Assembly (NCBI GenBank): GCA_902541175.1 | Contig: CACBPP010000004.1 | Coordinates: 1 to 64,000, forward strand | Direction: 5' to 3' | From: an uncultured SAR86 cluster bacterium | GTDB taxonomy: Bacteria > Pseudomonadota > Gammaproteobacteria > Magnimaribacterales > D2472 | Length of the DNA stretch: 64,000 bases | Part shown: positions 32,684 to 42,694 of the stretch, piece by piece | Position numbering within the stretch: the stretch's first letter is position 1 | Layout of the letters: each line of letters starts with the position of its first letter | Made by a program: the position numbers and the translations under genes | Notes under the pieces: model-generated | The model's input: only the letters and a program-made list of their open reading frames with translations | Told to the model about the DNA's origin: nothing | Databases searched by the model: none

Positions 32684-34366
32684 ATGACAGATTCAAATCA
32701 ATTATTCAATGAAATCGTATCTGAATTAACCAAACCTGGCCAAATTTTTGAAACACGAGAAATTAAGCATGAAAACGGTAATTCTTTCAGCGAATATGTA
32801 ACTTTTCCTGATAATTTGAAAGGGTATTTTGACTTCGGTTTACTTCATGCAGATAAAGATTTTTTAGTTTATGAGTCGGAGAGACATACTTTTAAAGAAA
32901 CAATCTCAAAGGCAGCTCAAGTTGGAAACGCTCTTATCGAAGAGGGGATTCAAAAAGGGGACAGAGTTGCAATATGTATGCAAAACAATCCAGAGTTTAT
33001 TTTTGCATATATGGGCATTGTTGGAATAGGCGCAGTTTGTGTTCCATTAAATTCTTGGTGGGTTCCTGATGAAATAATTTACGCAATGGAGCATTGCGAT
33101 GCAAAAGTTTTATTTGGAGATCAAAAAAGATTAAAAGGACTTGAATCTTTAACAAATGTAAAGAAAATCATAACCACCTACACGCCTGATGATAGCTTCG
33201 AATCATTTGATGATTTTACAAAAAATCACTCTGAAGAATGGCCCGATATTGATATTAATAGAGATGACCATGCAATAATTTACTATACTTCTGGATCAAC
33301 CGGGAAGCCAAAAGGAGTCTTATCGTCACAACGTGGAGTTATATCTTCCATGTTTAGTTGGGCATTTATTTCAACTGTTTTAAGTCAAAGAGAAGCAAGA
33401 CTTGGTAAAGACGCCACTCCATTGGCAAGTTCAGAATCTTCAATTCTATTATGCGTTCCTTTATTTCATGCCACTGGAAGTCATGTTGCATTTCTAATGT
33501 CTATTTTGGTTGGGAGAAAGGTTGTTATGATGAAAAAATGGGACGCTGGTGATGCAATTAGACTAATTAGTGAAGAAAAAGTATCGGATATAACTGGAGT
33601 TCCCACGCAAACTTGGGAGTTATTGAATCATCCAGATAGAGATAAATATGATCTTTCCTCTTTAAAAGTATTAGGTGGAGGAGGTGGTCCAAGGCCAGCA
33701 GAGCATGTAAAACTTTTAGATGAGAATTTTAAAGGAAGGCCTGGTATTGGATACGGATTAACAGAAACAAATGCATTAGGAACACTTGCAAGCGGCGATG
33801 AATATATTCAAAATCCATCTTCTGCTGGCAGAGTTGTTCCACCATTAACAGAAATAAAAATAATTGACTCGAATTGGAATGAATTACCTGAAGGTGAAAT
33901 CGGTGAAGTTGCAATTAAATCTCAATCAAATATGTTGGGATATTGGAAAAATGAAGATGCGACAAAAGAATGTATGAACAATGAAGGATGGTTTAAATCA
34001 GGAGATATGGGTAAATTTGATGGTCCTTTTTTATACATCGTGGACAGAATTAAAGATATGGTAATTAGAGGTGGTGAAAATATTGCATGCCCTGAAGTTG
34101 AAAATGCTATATATGAACATCCAGATGTTCTTGAAGCATCAGTTTTTGGAATTCCTGATGAAAGACTGGGAGAAATTTTATGCTCAGCAGTAGTCTTAAG
34201 AGAAGGATCTAATCTAAATAAAGATGATTTAGTAAAGTTTTTATCTGACAAATTGGCAGCATTTAAAATTCCAGCTTTAATTAAATTTATGGACTCAAAT
34301 CTTCCTCTTGTAGCATCTGGGAAATTTGACAAGCCAGCTCTAAGAGAAATTTTTACTCAAGAGTAA
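32684..34366 (+). CDS. Acyl-CoA synthetase (AMP-forming), second copy
   Basis: This 560-residue ANL ligase has the P-loop YYTSGSTGKPKGV near 204-216, the core motif GIGYGLTETNALG, and the C-terminal DRIKDMVIRGGENIACPEVE with the catalytic lysine near ASGKFDK. It is only a distant relative of its divergent neighbour, with a different N-terminus and P-loop, so the pair probably activates different acids rather than being a recent duplication. Predicted cytoplasmic or membrane-peripheral. Confidence 0.9.
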   Translation: MTDSNQLFNEIVSELTKPGQIFETREIKHENGNSFSEYVTFPDNLKGYFDFGLLHADKDFLVYESERHTFKETISKAAQVGNALIEEGIQKGDRVAICMQNNPEFIFAYMGIVGIGAVCVPLNSWWVPDEIIYAMEHCDAKVLFGDQKRLKGLESLTNVKKIITTYTPDDSFESFDDFTKNHSEEWPDIDINRDDHAIIYYTSGSTGKPKGVLSSQRGVISSMFSWAFISTVLSQREARLGKDATPLASSESSILLCVPLFHATGSHVAFLMSILVGRKVVMMKKWDAGDAIRLISEEKVSDITGVPTQTWELLNHPDRDKYDLSSLKVLGGGGGPRPAEHVKLLDENFKGRPGIGYGLTETNALGTLASGDEYIQNPSSAGRVVPPLTEIKIIDSNWNELPEGEIGEVAIKSQSNMLGYWKNEDATKECMNNEGWFKSGDMGKFDGPFLYIVDRIKDMVIRGGENIACPEVENAIYEHPDVLEASVFGIPDERLGEILCSAVVLREGSNLNKDDLVKFLSDKLAAFKIPALIKFMDSNLPLVASGKFDKPALREIFTQE

Positions 34367-34436
34367 ATTATTTTTATTTTTTACTTTCAAAATATCAAAA
34401 AAAAAGTAAAAATACATTTTAAATATTGGGGTAACT

Positions 34437-35123
34437 GTGAATATATTAGTTATTGAAGATGAGCCAGATATAAGAAAAAATCTGGAATATAATCTCTCAA
34501 GAGAAAACTATACTGTGACAAGTGCATCTTCATTATCTGAGGCACAATCTGTTTTAAATTCAAATAAGTATTCTTTGATTCTTTTAGATCTTATGTTGCC
34601 TGATGGTTCAGGTTTAGATTTGTGTAAAAAAATGAAATCTAATCCTGAGACAGAAACCATTCCAATAATTATCCTAACCGCTAAAGACGATGAGGTTGAT
34701 AAAGTGGTTGGTTTTGAATTAGGGGCTGATGATTATGTAACTAAACCTTTTAGTGTTCGAGAATTAATTTTAAGAATTAAAGCCATTTTAAAAAGAGGTC
34801 AAAAAAAAGAAGATGTTTTAGAGGTTGGGCGTCAATTTGGTGATCTAAGTATTGATGTTGAATCTCACGAAGTTCAAGTTAACAATGATCAAATAGATTT
34901 AACAGCTTTAGAATTTAGATTGTTGAGACAACTTGTTGATAGAAGAGGAAGAGTTCAATCTAGAGATCAGTTGCTCAGTGACGTTTGGGGTTACAGCTCT
35001 GAAGTTACAACAAGGACTGTTGATACTCACATAAAACGCCTTAGAGAAAAACTTGGGCCAATGGGTAAATATGTTCAAACTATTAGAGGCGTTGGCTATA
35101 AATTCTCTAGATCACCGGATTAG
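34437..35123 (+). CDS. phoB: Phosphate-type response regulator PhoB
   Basis: This is an OmpR/PhoB-class regulator. The receiver domain is at ~1-120 with acidic pocket E7-D8, phospho-acceptor D51 (LLDLMLPDGSG) and K in TAKDD. The winged-helix DNA-binding domain is at ~130-225 (LDIDVE-like strand, TALEFRLLRQLVDRRGRV, RTVDTHIKRLREKLG, IRGVGYKF). High similarity to PhoB in the output domain and the adjacent PhoR support the assignment. The start is GTG behind TGGGG. The kinase gene follows four bases after the stop. Confidence 0.9.
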   Translation: MNILVIEDEPDIRKNLEYNLSRENYTVTSASSLSEAQSVLNSNKYSLILLDLMLPDGSGLDLCKKMKSNPETETIPIIILTAKDDEVDKVVGFELGADDYVTKPFSVRELILRIKAILKRGQKKEDVLEVGRQFGDLSIDVESHEVQVNNDQIDLTALEFRLLRQLVDRRGRVQSRDQLLSDVWGYSSEVTTRTVDTHIKRLREKLGPMGKYVQTIRGVGYKFSRSPD

Positions 35124-35127
35124 ATAG

Positions 35128-36897
35128 ATGGGAATAGGATCCCGATTATTTTTAATTATCTTTATATCCCTAGGATTAGGTATTTTTGTTTCATACATTA
35201 TTGCTGAAAGAGATATCACCGATACCTTTCAAAAGCACATTATTAATGAGTTACAAAATCAAGCCTCTCTTCTTGTAGAAGTTGTTGATGAAGTTGATAC
35301 TATTGGAGATCTTAATGAAGCTGACTCTTTAGCTGACAGACTGGGTAGTGCTTCAAATTCTAGAATAACACTTATATTGTCTGATGGTAGAGTAATTGGT
35401 GACTCAGATGTTGATACTCAGAATATTAATGACATGGATAATCATATTAATAGACCTGAGGTTCAAGACGCTTTTTTAAAAGGAAGAGGCTGGTCTATTC
35501 GTTATAGCGATACCGTAAAACAACAGCAGATGTATTACGCTATTCTGGATAATAATGACGTGAGTCCAAATGTTATTAGAATAGCAGTTCCCTATGTAAA
35601 TGTTGATTCTGCAATAGGAAGTTTAAATCTTTCTATAATTTTAATTGCTTTGGTTGCTTTTATTGTTACATCAATAGCATCTGGTATAGCTGCGAACTAT
35701 GCCTACAGAAGTATTGCAGATCTAGCTTATGCAACTTCAAAAATTGCAGATGCAGATGGAAAGGCAAGAAAGAAAGACTTAAAAGCACTTCCTACTGAGA
35801 GGACTGATGAATTCGGTAATGTTGCCCAAAGTGTTTCACAAATCTCAGAGGAGCTTAAATCAAAAATCAATTTAATTGCTAAACAAAGAGATCAGTTTGG
35901 TTCAGTCTTAGATGATTTAGGAGAGGGTATTATAGTTGCTGATATAGATGGCAAAATCACATATGAAAATGAACAAGTGTCATTGATCTTAAATAAAAAT
36001 GAATTAGTTGGAAAAAAAATTACTGACCTTAATATCAAATCACTTAATTATTTATTAAAAAGGGCAAAAAAGAAAAAAAGAGCCGATATTGAATTTGAAA
36101 TTGAGTTAAACGATAGAAGTACAAGATGGGTTCTTGCAACAATAAATCAATCTAAAACTACAAAAGAATTTATTTTGGTTGTTCATGACATTACTCAACT
36201 AAGAAGATTTAGCTCTATGAGAAGAGATTTTATATCAAATGTTTCTCATGAATTAAGAACACCAGTAAGTGTTATCATGGCAAACTCTGAAACTCTTGTC
36301 GATGGTGCGCTTGATGACAAAAAACAGTCAAAAGTTTTTGCAAAGGCTATTTTACATAACGCTGAAAGACTTAGCGATATGGTATCTTCTTTACTTGATT
36401 TATCAAGAATCGATTATGGAGAGCTAAAACTAAACATTGAAGAACTCCCAATAAATGAACATATTAATAAAGCCATTGATTCTCTAAAAAATCTTGGCAA
36501 AAGAAAAAATATATCTATTACGTGCTCTTGCTCTAAAGGAAAAATAGTTTTAGCAGATAAAAATGCTCTTGAAAGAATTCTAAATAACCTAATTGAAAAT
36601 GCTTTTAAGTATTCTGATTCTCAATCGACAATCAATATCTCTACAAAAAAAGTAAAAGACCATTTGGAAATTAGTGTAAAAGACAGTGGAAGAGGCATTC
36701 CTGATGAAGAGCAAGACTTTTTATTTGATAGGTTTTACAGAACGGCTGAAGCTAGAGCAACTGAGGAAAAAGGAAGTGGTCTAGGTCTTGCTATTGTAAA
36801 AAATCTTGTAAATAATTTAAATGGTGAGGTTGGGGTAAAAAATGCAAAACCTCAGGGATCAATCTTTTGGTTTACTTTACCTTTAAAGATTTCATAA
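35128..36897 (+). CDS. phoR: Phosphate sensor histidine kinase PhoR
   Basis: This inner-membrane kinase partners PhoB. Two transmembrane segments (~7-25 and ~165-187) flank a periplasmic or sensory loop. They are followed by HAMP (~190-250), a PAS domain (~255-360), the phospho-acceptor H374 in NVSHELRTP, and ATP-binding N, G1 and G2 boxes (NLIENAFKYS, DSGRGIPDE, GSGLGLAIVKNL). At 589 residues it is longer than E. coli PhoR (431) because of the larger N-terminal sensor, as in PnpS-type kinases. Directly after its stop lies a PHO-box-like sequence. Confidence 0.88.
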   Translation: MGIGSRLFLIIFISLGLGIFVSYIIAERDITDTFQKHIINELQNQASLLVEVVDEVDTIGDLNEADSLADRLGSASNSRITLILSDGRVIGDSDVDTQNINDMDNHINRPEVQDAFLKGRGWSIRYSDTVKQQQMYYAILDNNDVSPNVIRIAVPYVNVDSAIGSLNLSIILIALVAFIVTSIASGIAANYAYRSIADLAYATSKIADADGKARKKDLKALPTERTDEFGNVAQSVSQISEELKSKINLIAKQRDQFGSVLDDLGEGIIVADIDGKITYENEQVSLILNKNELVGKKITDLNIKSLNYLLKRAKKKKRADIEFEIELNDRSTRWVLATINQSKTTKEFILVVHDITQLRRFSSMRRDFISNVSHELRTPVSVIMANSETLVDGALDDKKQSKVFAKAILHNAERLSDMVSSLLDLSRIDYGELKLNIEELPINEHINKAIDSLKNLGKRKNISITCSCSKGKIVLADKNALERILNNLIENAFKYSDSQSTINISTKKVKDHLEISVKDSGRGIPDEEQDFLFDRFYRTAEARATEEKGSGLGLAIVKNLVNNLNGEVGVKNAKPQGSIFWFTLPLKIS

Positions 36898-36899
36898 AT

Positions 36900-36917
36900 C
36901 TGTAACAAATCTGAAAT
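36900..36917 (+). promoter_or_regulatory. PHO box (PhoB-binding site)
   Basis: CTGTAAC-AAAT-CTGAAAT matches the PhoB consensus of two CTGTCAT repeats spaced by four A/T bases (14 of 18 positions). A third, weaker repeat (AGTAACA, 36922-36928) continues the 11-base spacing. It lies just after phoR and ~100 bases upstream of the lipoprotein gene, so PhoB probably activates the lipoprotein/TonB-receptor pair. Confidence 0.6.
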
Positions 36918-37016
36918 ACTTAGTAACAAAATTGTTTTTTTAATTTTCGTTAAGTTCAATCTTTAGTAACTCAACTAGATTTAAATATCATTATGTAATC
37001 TCTGGAGGTGCTTATT

Positions 37017-39980
37017 ATGATTTTTAACTCTATCAAAAAAACAACTTTAATATTATCAACATTTATACTCGTAGCATGTGGCGGGGGTGGCGATACAAGT
37101 ATTGTATCACCTGGTGAATTAGGATCTTTAGATGATCCTACTGGTGGCGGTGGTTCAGGCGGCGCTGGCAGTAATATTCGTTCTGGAGTGTGTCCAGAAT
37201 CTCCGTTTATAACAAATGGATCCCCAGTTGCAGGAAACACAGTTTGTGCAATTCAAGGACCTATTACGAGTGACCTTACTCTAACAGCTGACGTTATGTA
37301 TAGAATGCTTGGAAAGGTTGATGTTGGTGTCGACATGGGTGGTGATGGAACAAAATCAGGTGGTGTTTCAGCTATATTAACAATACCTGCTGATGCTGTG
37401 ATCTTAGGAAAAGTTTCTCAGGATTATCTTGTTGTTAACAGGGGTTCAAAAATCATAGCTAATGGTACACAATCAAAACCAATTAGATTTACACACAATA
37501 CTGCAATTGAAGGCACAGTTGGAGAATTAGAGAGAGGTCTATGGGGTGGCTTGGTTATTCTAGGTCAAGCACCAATCAATAAGTGTTCAAACGATGTAAG
37601 AGGTACTGCAGAGTGTGAAAGAGTTGTTGAGGGTTCAAACGCACTAATGGGCGGCGCTAACAAAAATGATAATTCAGGTAAATTAAATTTTGTGAGAGTT
37701 GAATACGCAGGATATGAGATTTTTCCAGGCAATGAATTAAATGGCATAACTTTTGGTGGTGTTGGTGATGCTACAGAAGTCGATTTTGTTCAAGTTCATA
37801 ACAACCAAGATGATTGTGTTGAGTTTTTTGGTGGCACTGTCAATGTTAAGCATCTAATTTGCACAAATGCTGGTGATGACAATCTCGATATCGATTGGGG
37901 ATATCAAGGAAAAATGCAATTTGTAGTTGTTAAACAATCTTCAGATGCAAGTGATCACGTAGTAGAGTCAGATAATACTAACTCAGATAGCTCAGTTGGC
38001 TATCTTACAGAACCAAGATCACGTCCTATGGTTTCAAATTTTACATTTTTAGCTCAAGGTGCTGATGAACCTCTAAAATATAAAGAGGGAGTTTCTGGTA
38101 TTTACATTAATGGTATTGTAAAAAATAACGTATCTCAAAATCTTATTGAATCTACTAATATTGAGACTATCCAAGATGGCGCCATAACACCAAAAATTCA
38201 GCATCACTCCGTCTTTATGGATGCTGCAGGTGATACATCTCCTTTTAAGGCTGATACCTCTTCTAGTGGAGTAACCGCAGAACAATTAGAGGCTTCAATT
38301 AAAGAAAGAGCAACAGATTTAGTAATTGGAACAAATACTCTTGTTTCAGGATTCTTTTTAGGTGATAACGAGAGTGCGGTCACTTCTGCTTTTGATGTAA
38401 CAAAAGTTCAGGGTATGTGTGCAGTTGGACCTCATGCTGCAGGAACACCTACAGATTTATGTCCAACTTATAGCTCAAAAGAGGAGAGATATATTGTTGA
38501 TACTTGGTTTTCAGCTACTAACTATATTGGAGCATTTTCCCCTGGGTCTGATATAGAAAACAACTGGGCTTCTGGTTGGACTTTAGGATTATTCACAGAT
38601 CCTGAATGTCCAGCTGGAACGCTCGAATCAGAGGTGCTCCTAGGAAGGAAGGTATGTTCATTATCTGGAGTTCTAACAACTGATTTAACTTTAGTTGCTG
38701 GAAACTATTATAAATTGGATGGCAAGGTTGCTGTAGGTATTGATATGGGATCAGATGGAACAAAAACAGGTGGCGCTAGTGCTACATTAACAATTGAACC
38801 TGGTGTTACTGTTTTTGGAGAATCTGGAAACGATTATTTGGTTGTCACAAGAGGTTCTAAAATTAACGCAGTTGGAACTTCATCCGCACCAATTATTATG
38901 ACTGGTAGACAGGATATTTTAGGTGAAGCAGATATTGTTAATACAAGAGGTTTATGGGGCGGATTAGTTTTGCTTGGAAAATCTCCTATCAATAAATGCT
39001 CATTCTCAACACCAGGTACTTCATCAACAGCTGGAACAAGAGTTAACCCTTGTGAAAAAGACGTTGAAGGATCCGTTGGAGATACTATGGGTGGTGAAAT
39101 TCCAACTGATAGTAGCGGAACTTTAAAATATGTAAGAGTACAATACGCAGGATATGAAGTTTTTCCTGGTAACGAACTTAATGGAATAACATTCGGTGGT
39201 GTTGGGAGTGGAACAGATGTTTCATATATACAAGTCCATAACAACGCTGATGATTGTGTTGAATTTTTTGGTGGAACTGTCGATGTTAAGTACCTCGTTT
39301 GTACAGGTGCTGATGATGATAACTTAGATATTGACTGGGGTTATCAAGGTAGACTTCAATATGTAATTGTCCAACAATCCAATGATAAAGGCGACCATAT
39401 TGTAGAGTCAGATAATACAAACGCTGATAAGGCAGTTGGTTATTTGACTGAACCAAGATCTAATGCAGTTGTCTCAAACTTTACTTTCATTTCAAAAGGA
39501 TTTGATGATGTTTTCAAGCTTAAGGAAGGTGTCTCAGGCCAATATTTAAATGGAGTTGCAATAGTAAACAGTGCTGTAACAGGCCGAACCACAAATTGCA
39601 TCGAAACAACATTCTTAGAAACAGTTCAAGCAGGAGCTGTTACGCCAACATTCTCAATGAATTCAGTTGCAATGGATTGTCCTGGTTACATAAAAACAGA
39701 TGCATCAGAGGGTGGAGCAACTATTGCACAGGTAGATGCGATCGTTAAAGCAGGATCAAATAATCTTTATGGCGCTAATTCTGGAGGTGGTTCATACGTA
39801 AATACTCTTACTGGAGTCGTTAATGGAACCGCAGAGTCAGCGGCAACCGTAACCGCAATACCAGATGCATATAACACTGACAGCTGGTTTACAACACCAA
39901 CATATATAGGGGCCGTTAGCAGCGCTACTGATACTTGGTATAAGAACTGGACTTTGTCTGGAACTATAGAAGTTCAATAA
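37017..39980 (+). CDS. Large duplicated outer-membrane lipoprotein, probably Pho-regulated
   Basis: This lipoprotein of ~987 residues has the lipobox LVAC followed by a Gly-rich tether. It contains two homologous halves (~60-500 and ~530-980). Each has: SxILTIPADAVILGK / SATLTIEPGVTVFGE; RGLWGGLVxLGxxPINKC; VEYAGYEIFPGNELNGITFG; DDCVEFFGGTV; DDNLDIDWGYQG; SDNTN; and VGYLTEPRS. The pattern suggests a right-handed beta-helix or similar repeat fold with conserved acidic, possibly Ca- or ligand-binding loops. Function is unknown. PhoBR and a PHO box precede it and a TonB receptor follows 37 bases later, so a role in capturing a phosphorus compound is inferred. ATG at 37017 is preferred to GTG 37008, which lies within the GGAGG Shine-Dalgarno. 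Confidence 0.82.
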   Translation: MIFNSIKKTTLILSTFILVACGGGGDTSIVSPGELGSLDDPTGGGGSGGAGSNIRSGVCPESPFITNGSPVAGNTVCAIQGPITSDLTLTADVMYRMLGKVDVGVDMGGDGTKSGGVSAILTIPADAVILGKVSQDYLVVNRGSKIIANGTQSKPIRFTHNTAIEGTVGELERGLWGGLVILGQAPINKCSNDVRGTAECERVVEGSNALMGGANKNDNSGKLNFVRVEYAGYEIFPGNELNGITFGGVGDATEVDFVQVHNNQDDCVEFFGGTVNVKHLICTNAGDDNLDIDWGYQGKMQFVVVKQSSDASDHVVESDNTNSDSSVGYLTEPRSRPMVSNFTFLAQGADEPLKYKEGVSGIYINGIVKNNVSQNLIESTNIETIQDGAITPKIQHHSVFMDAAGDTSPFKADTSSSGVTAEQLEASIKERATDLVIGTNTLVSGFFLGDNESAVTSAFDVTKVQGMCAVGPHAAGTPTDLCPTYSSKEERYIVDTWFSATNYIGAFSPGSDIENNWASGWTLGLFTDPECPAGTLESEVLLGRKVCSLSGVLTTDLTLVAGNYYKLDGKVAVGIDMGSDGTKTGGASATLTIEPGVTVFGESGNDYLVVTRGSKINAVGTSSAPIIMTGRQDILGEADIVNTRGLWGGLVLLGKSPINKCSFSTPGTSSTAGTRVNPCEKDVEGSVGDTMGGEIPTDSSGTLKYVRVQYAGYEVFPGNELNGITFGGVGSGTDVSYIQVHNNADDCVEFFGGTVDVKYLVCTGADDDNLDIDWGYQGRLQYVIVQQSNDKGDHIVESDNTNADKAVGYLTEPRSNAVVSNFTFISKGFDDVFKLKEGVSGQYLNGVAIVNSAVTGRTTNCIETTFLETVQAGAVTPTFSMNSVAMDCPGYIKTDASEGGATIAQVDAIVKAGSNNLYGANSGGGSYVNTLTGVVNGTAESAATVTAIPDAYNTDSWFTTPTYIGAVSSATDTWYKNWTLSGTIEVQ

Positions 39981-40017
39981 GGTTGTATTTAAAAACATAT
40001 ATTTAATGGAGAGATAA

Positions 40018-42648
40018 ATGAAATCAAAAAATACATTAAAGTTTCTTAAGTACAACATTATTATTGGATTTTCACTATTTTCAATTTTTAGTGTTTCTCA
40101 AGAAATCGAAGAAGTGGTTGTAAGTGGTTCTTTTATTCCAGATGAAAAAAGAGATACTTCTGAAATTTCTGCGATTCTTGATTCATCTGAGATAGAAAGA
40201 ACAGGAGATGATAATATTGCTATAGCTCTAACAAGATTAACTGGTTTAAGTCTTGTTAGAGGCAAATATGTTTATGTTAGAGGTCTAGGAGAGAGATATT
40301 CTGCTGCAACTTTAAATGGTTCAGGTCTTCCAAGCCCAGAACCGCTTAAAAGAGTAGTTCCCTTAGATTTGTTTCCAACCCAGCTTATTGAATCATCAAT
40401 TGTTCAAAAGACCTACTCAGCAGATATGCCAGGTGAATTTGGTGGCGGTATCATAGAGATTAATACCAAAGCTGTTCCCTCAGAAAGAATTTTAGATCTA
40501 TCTTTTTCATCAGGATACAATTCTGAAACATCCCTATCAGACGGCCTTTTGTATGATGGTGGTGATGACGATGATCTTGGATATGATGATGGTACAAGAG
40601 ATTTTCCGTCATTTGTTCAAAGAGCAATTAATGCTAATCAAAAGCTTGATAGGTCAAATTTCAAAACTTATCAACTTTCAAATGCAGGTCGAGAGTTTGT
40701 TAATTCAGAACTTTGGGTTATTCAAGCAGGTGATGTGCCATTGGATAACTCGGTAAGTTTCACCTATGGGGATGAACTAGATATAGGCATTGATGATATT
40801 CTTGATGATGAATCTGCAACTATCGGTGTTCTTCTTACAGCTGGCGTAAAAAGCTCTTGGGAAACTCAAGAAGGAATCAGACAAACTGGTGATATTCAAG
40901 CTCAAGGAGATGGGAGTTCAATAGTTATACGAGGCAATGATAAGACATTTAAGTCTACTTCAAATGATGTAACTTCATATCTTATGGCTGTTTCAGGTAT
41001 TAAAACAGACTCTGCAGAACTTAAATATACTGGCATGTATATTCATAAAGGTACAAAAGAGGCTAGAACCCTTCAAGGATATGATACCTCTGATTCAGGA
41101 AATGTCAGAGAAGATTTCACTGAGTTTTTTGAAAGAGAGCTTATAAATCACCAACTTAACTATAATTATCTTTTTCAAAATAATATGGAGCTTGACATAA
41201 GGCTTGCTGGTGGTGATGCTTCAAGATATGCACCATACGAAAGAGTAGTCTTCTATGAAGATACTGATGATAGAGGCTTTTATCGTTACGATGTAAATAC
41301 CGGCAGGAATCAAACACAATTTAGTTATGTAAATGATGATAATGAGAATTTTGGTATCGATTTAACATTCCCACTACAACTTGGAGACCAGGAAGTAATT
41401 ATAAAGACAGGGTTTGATCAATCAAATAACTATAGAGACGCACAGGTTAGAAGTTATAGATTTTTAGCTGAGGGTGGACCAATACCAACCGATGGATTAG
41501 ACAACAGAATTGATTATATATTTGAAGATAAAAATTTTGATCCATCAAGATTAATAGTAATTGAAAATACTGCAGCTTCATCGCCAGCAGGTTATCAAGG
41601 CGATTTAGAAATTTCCTCTTTATATTTCAACCTAGATGCTTATTTAAATGAAAATTTTAGATTGGCAGCAGGCTTAAGGTTCGAAGACGGCGAACAAATG
41701 GTAAACACCTATGATGTATTCCAAATTGTTGACAACAATATAGAGAAAGTTATTGATGAAGATTACACTTTACCTTCTTTCACATTAACTTATTTACCTG
41801 AATTTGATGAAAATCTTCAAATAAGATTTGGTCTTTCTCAAACTATTGCGAGACCAACATTTAGGGAGCTATCCCCAACATTATTTATTGATGTTGATAC
41901 TGATAGGGTTATATCAGGTTCTCTATACTTGGAAAATTCTGAAATAGACAATATTGATTTAAGAGTTGAATATTATTGGGGATTTAACCAGTTCTTAACA
42001 GCAGGCTTATTCTTTAAAGATATTTCAAAACCAATTGAAGAAGTTGTAAATGAATCTGGTGACTTAATTATTACTTCATATCAAAACGTACCTTCAGCTG
42101 AAGTTACTGGTTTTGAAATTGAGTATGAAAGAATTTATGAAGATCTATTACCTGATTCAAAATGGGGTAGCACTAAGGAATTTATTTTTAAAATGAATTT
42201 TACTGCTACTGATTCTGAGGTAATTTACAGTGATACGGATACGTATATAAATACACAAGGAAGAGAAGTTAATGCTGCCAGCTTGTTTGCAAATGGAAGA
42301 GATACAAGACTTCAAGGCCAATCTGAAGAAATTGCAAACCTTCAACTTGGATGGGACGATTTACAAAATGGCACTCAAGGAACACTCATAGTTAATTATG
42401 TAAGTGACAGAGTTAGAGCGAGGGGTATTGACGTTCTTCCAGATATATATGAGGAACCGCCACTTCTAGTAGATTTTGTATATTCAAAAACAATTTCATA
42501 TATGGGCAGTGACTCTGATCTTAAGATATCACTAGAATTAAGAAACATCCTTGATGAGGAGTATTATGCTGCAATGGCTGATACTGTTATATATGATCAA
42601 TATAATCTTGGAACTTCATTATCTTTAGGCTTTAAATTAAGTTTTTAA
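40018..42648 (+). CDS. TonB-dependent receptor paired with the lipoprotein
   Basis: This 876-residue outer-membrane receptor has a signal-anchor-like N-terminus ending SVSQE and a TonB-box-like IEEVVVSG. The plug contains [25 protein letters not shown] and [17 protein letters not shown], and the barrel ends LSLGFKLSF. The plug signature is that of receptors often linked to organic or phosphorylated substrates in marine gammaproteobacteria; the substrate is not certain. It lies 37 bases after the lipoprotein in one operon behind the PHO box. A 12-bp terminator hairpin follows. Confidence 0.92.
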   Translation: MKSKNTLKFLKYNIIIGFSLFSIFSVSQEIEEVVVSGSFIPDEKRDTSEISAILDSSEIERTGDDNIAIALTRLTGLSLVRGKYVYVRGLGERYSAATLNGSGLPSPEPLKRVVPLDLFPTQLIESSIVQKTYSADMPGEFGGGIIEINTKAVPSERILDLSFSSGYNSETSLSDGLLYDGGDDDDLGYDDGTRDFPSFVQRAINANQKLDRSNFKTYQLSNAGREFVNSELWVIQAGDVPLDNSVSFTYGDELDIGIDDILDDESATIGVLLTAGVKSSWETQEGIRQTGDIQAQGDGSSIVIRGNDKTFKSTSNDVTSYLMAVSGIKTDSAELKYTGMYIHKGTKEARTLQGYDTSDSGNVREDFTEFFERELINHQLNYNYLFQNNMELDIRLAGGDASRYAPYERVVFYEDTDDRGFYRYDVNTGRNQTQFSYVNDDNENFGIDLTFPLQLGDQEVIIKTGFDQSNNYRDAQVRSYRFLAEGGPIPTDGLDNRIDYIFEDKNFDPSRLIVIENTAASSPAGYQGDLEISSLYFNLDAYLNENFRLAAGLRFEDGEQMVNTYDVFQIVDNNIEKVIDEDYTLPSFTLTYLPEFDENLQIRFGLSQTIARPTFRELSPTLFIDVDTDRVISGSLYLENSEIDNIDLRVEYYWGFNQFLTAGLFFKDISKPIEEVVNESGDLIITSYQNVPSAEVTGFEIEYERIYEDLLPDSKWGSTKEFIFKMNFTATDSEVIYSDTDTYINTQGREVNAASLFANGRDTRLQGQSEEIANLQLGWDDLQNGTQGTLIVNYVSDRVRARGIDVLPDIYEEPPLLVDFVYSKTISYMGSDSDLKISLELRNILDEEYYAAMADTVIYDQYNLGTSLSLGFKLSF

Positions 42649-42661
42649 TTTATATTTAACT

Positions 42662-42690
42662 AAAATGAGCTACACTTAGTAGCTCATTTT
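42662..42690 (+). terminator. Rho-independent terminator between TonB receptor and gspC
   Basis: A perfect 12-bp stem AAAATGAGCTAC / GTAGCTCATTTT (42662-42673 and 42679-42690) with loop ACTTA and a short T run. It lies within five bases of the gspC ATG, so partial read-through could link the two units. Confidence 0.75.
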
Positions 42691-42694
42691 AATT

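Noticed and set aside
34367-34436. Intrinsic terminator before phoB
   Set aside because: Only a weak A/T-only inverted repeat (TTTTTACTTT and AAAGTAAAAA) is present, with no GC-rich stem.
37008-37016. GTG start for the large lipoprotein
   Set aside because: The GTG overlaps the GGAGG Shine-Dalgarno; ATG at 37017 has correct spacing.
37565-39244. Minus-strand open frames inside the duplicated lipoprotein (e.g. 37565-37747, 38834-39244)
   Set aside because: They are shadows of the repetitive Gly/Asp-rich coding strand, lack ribosome sites and match nothing.
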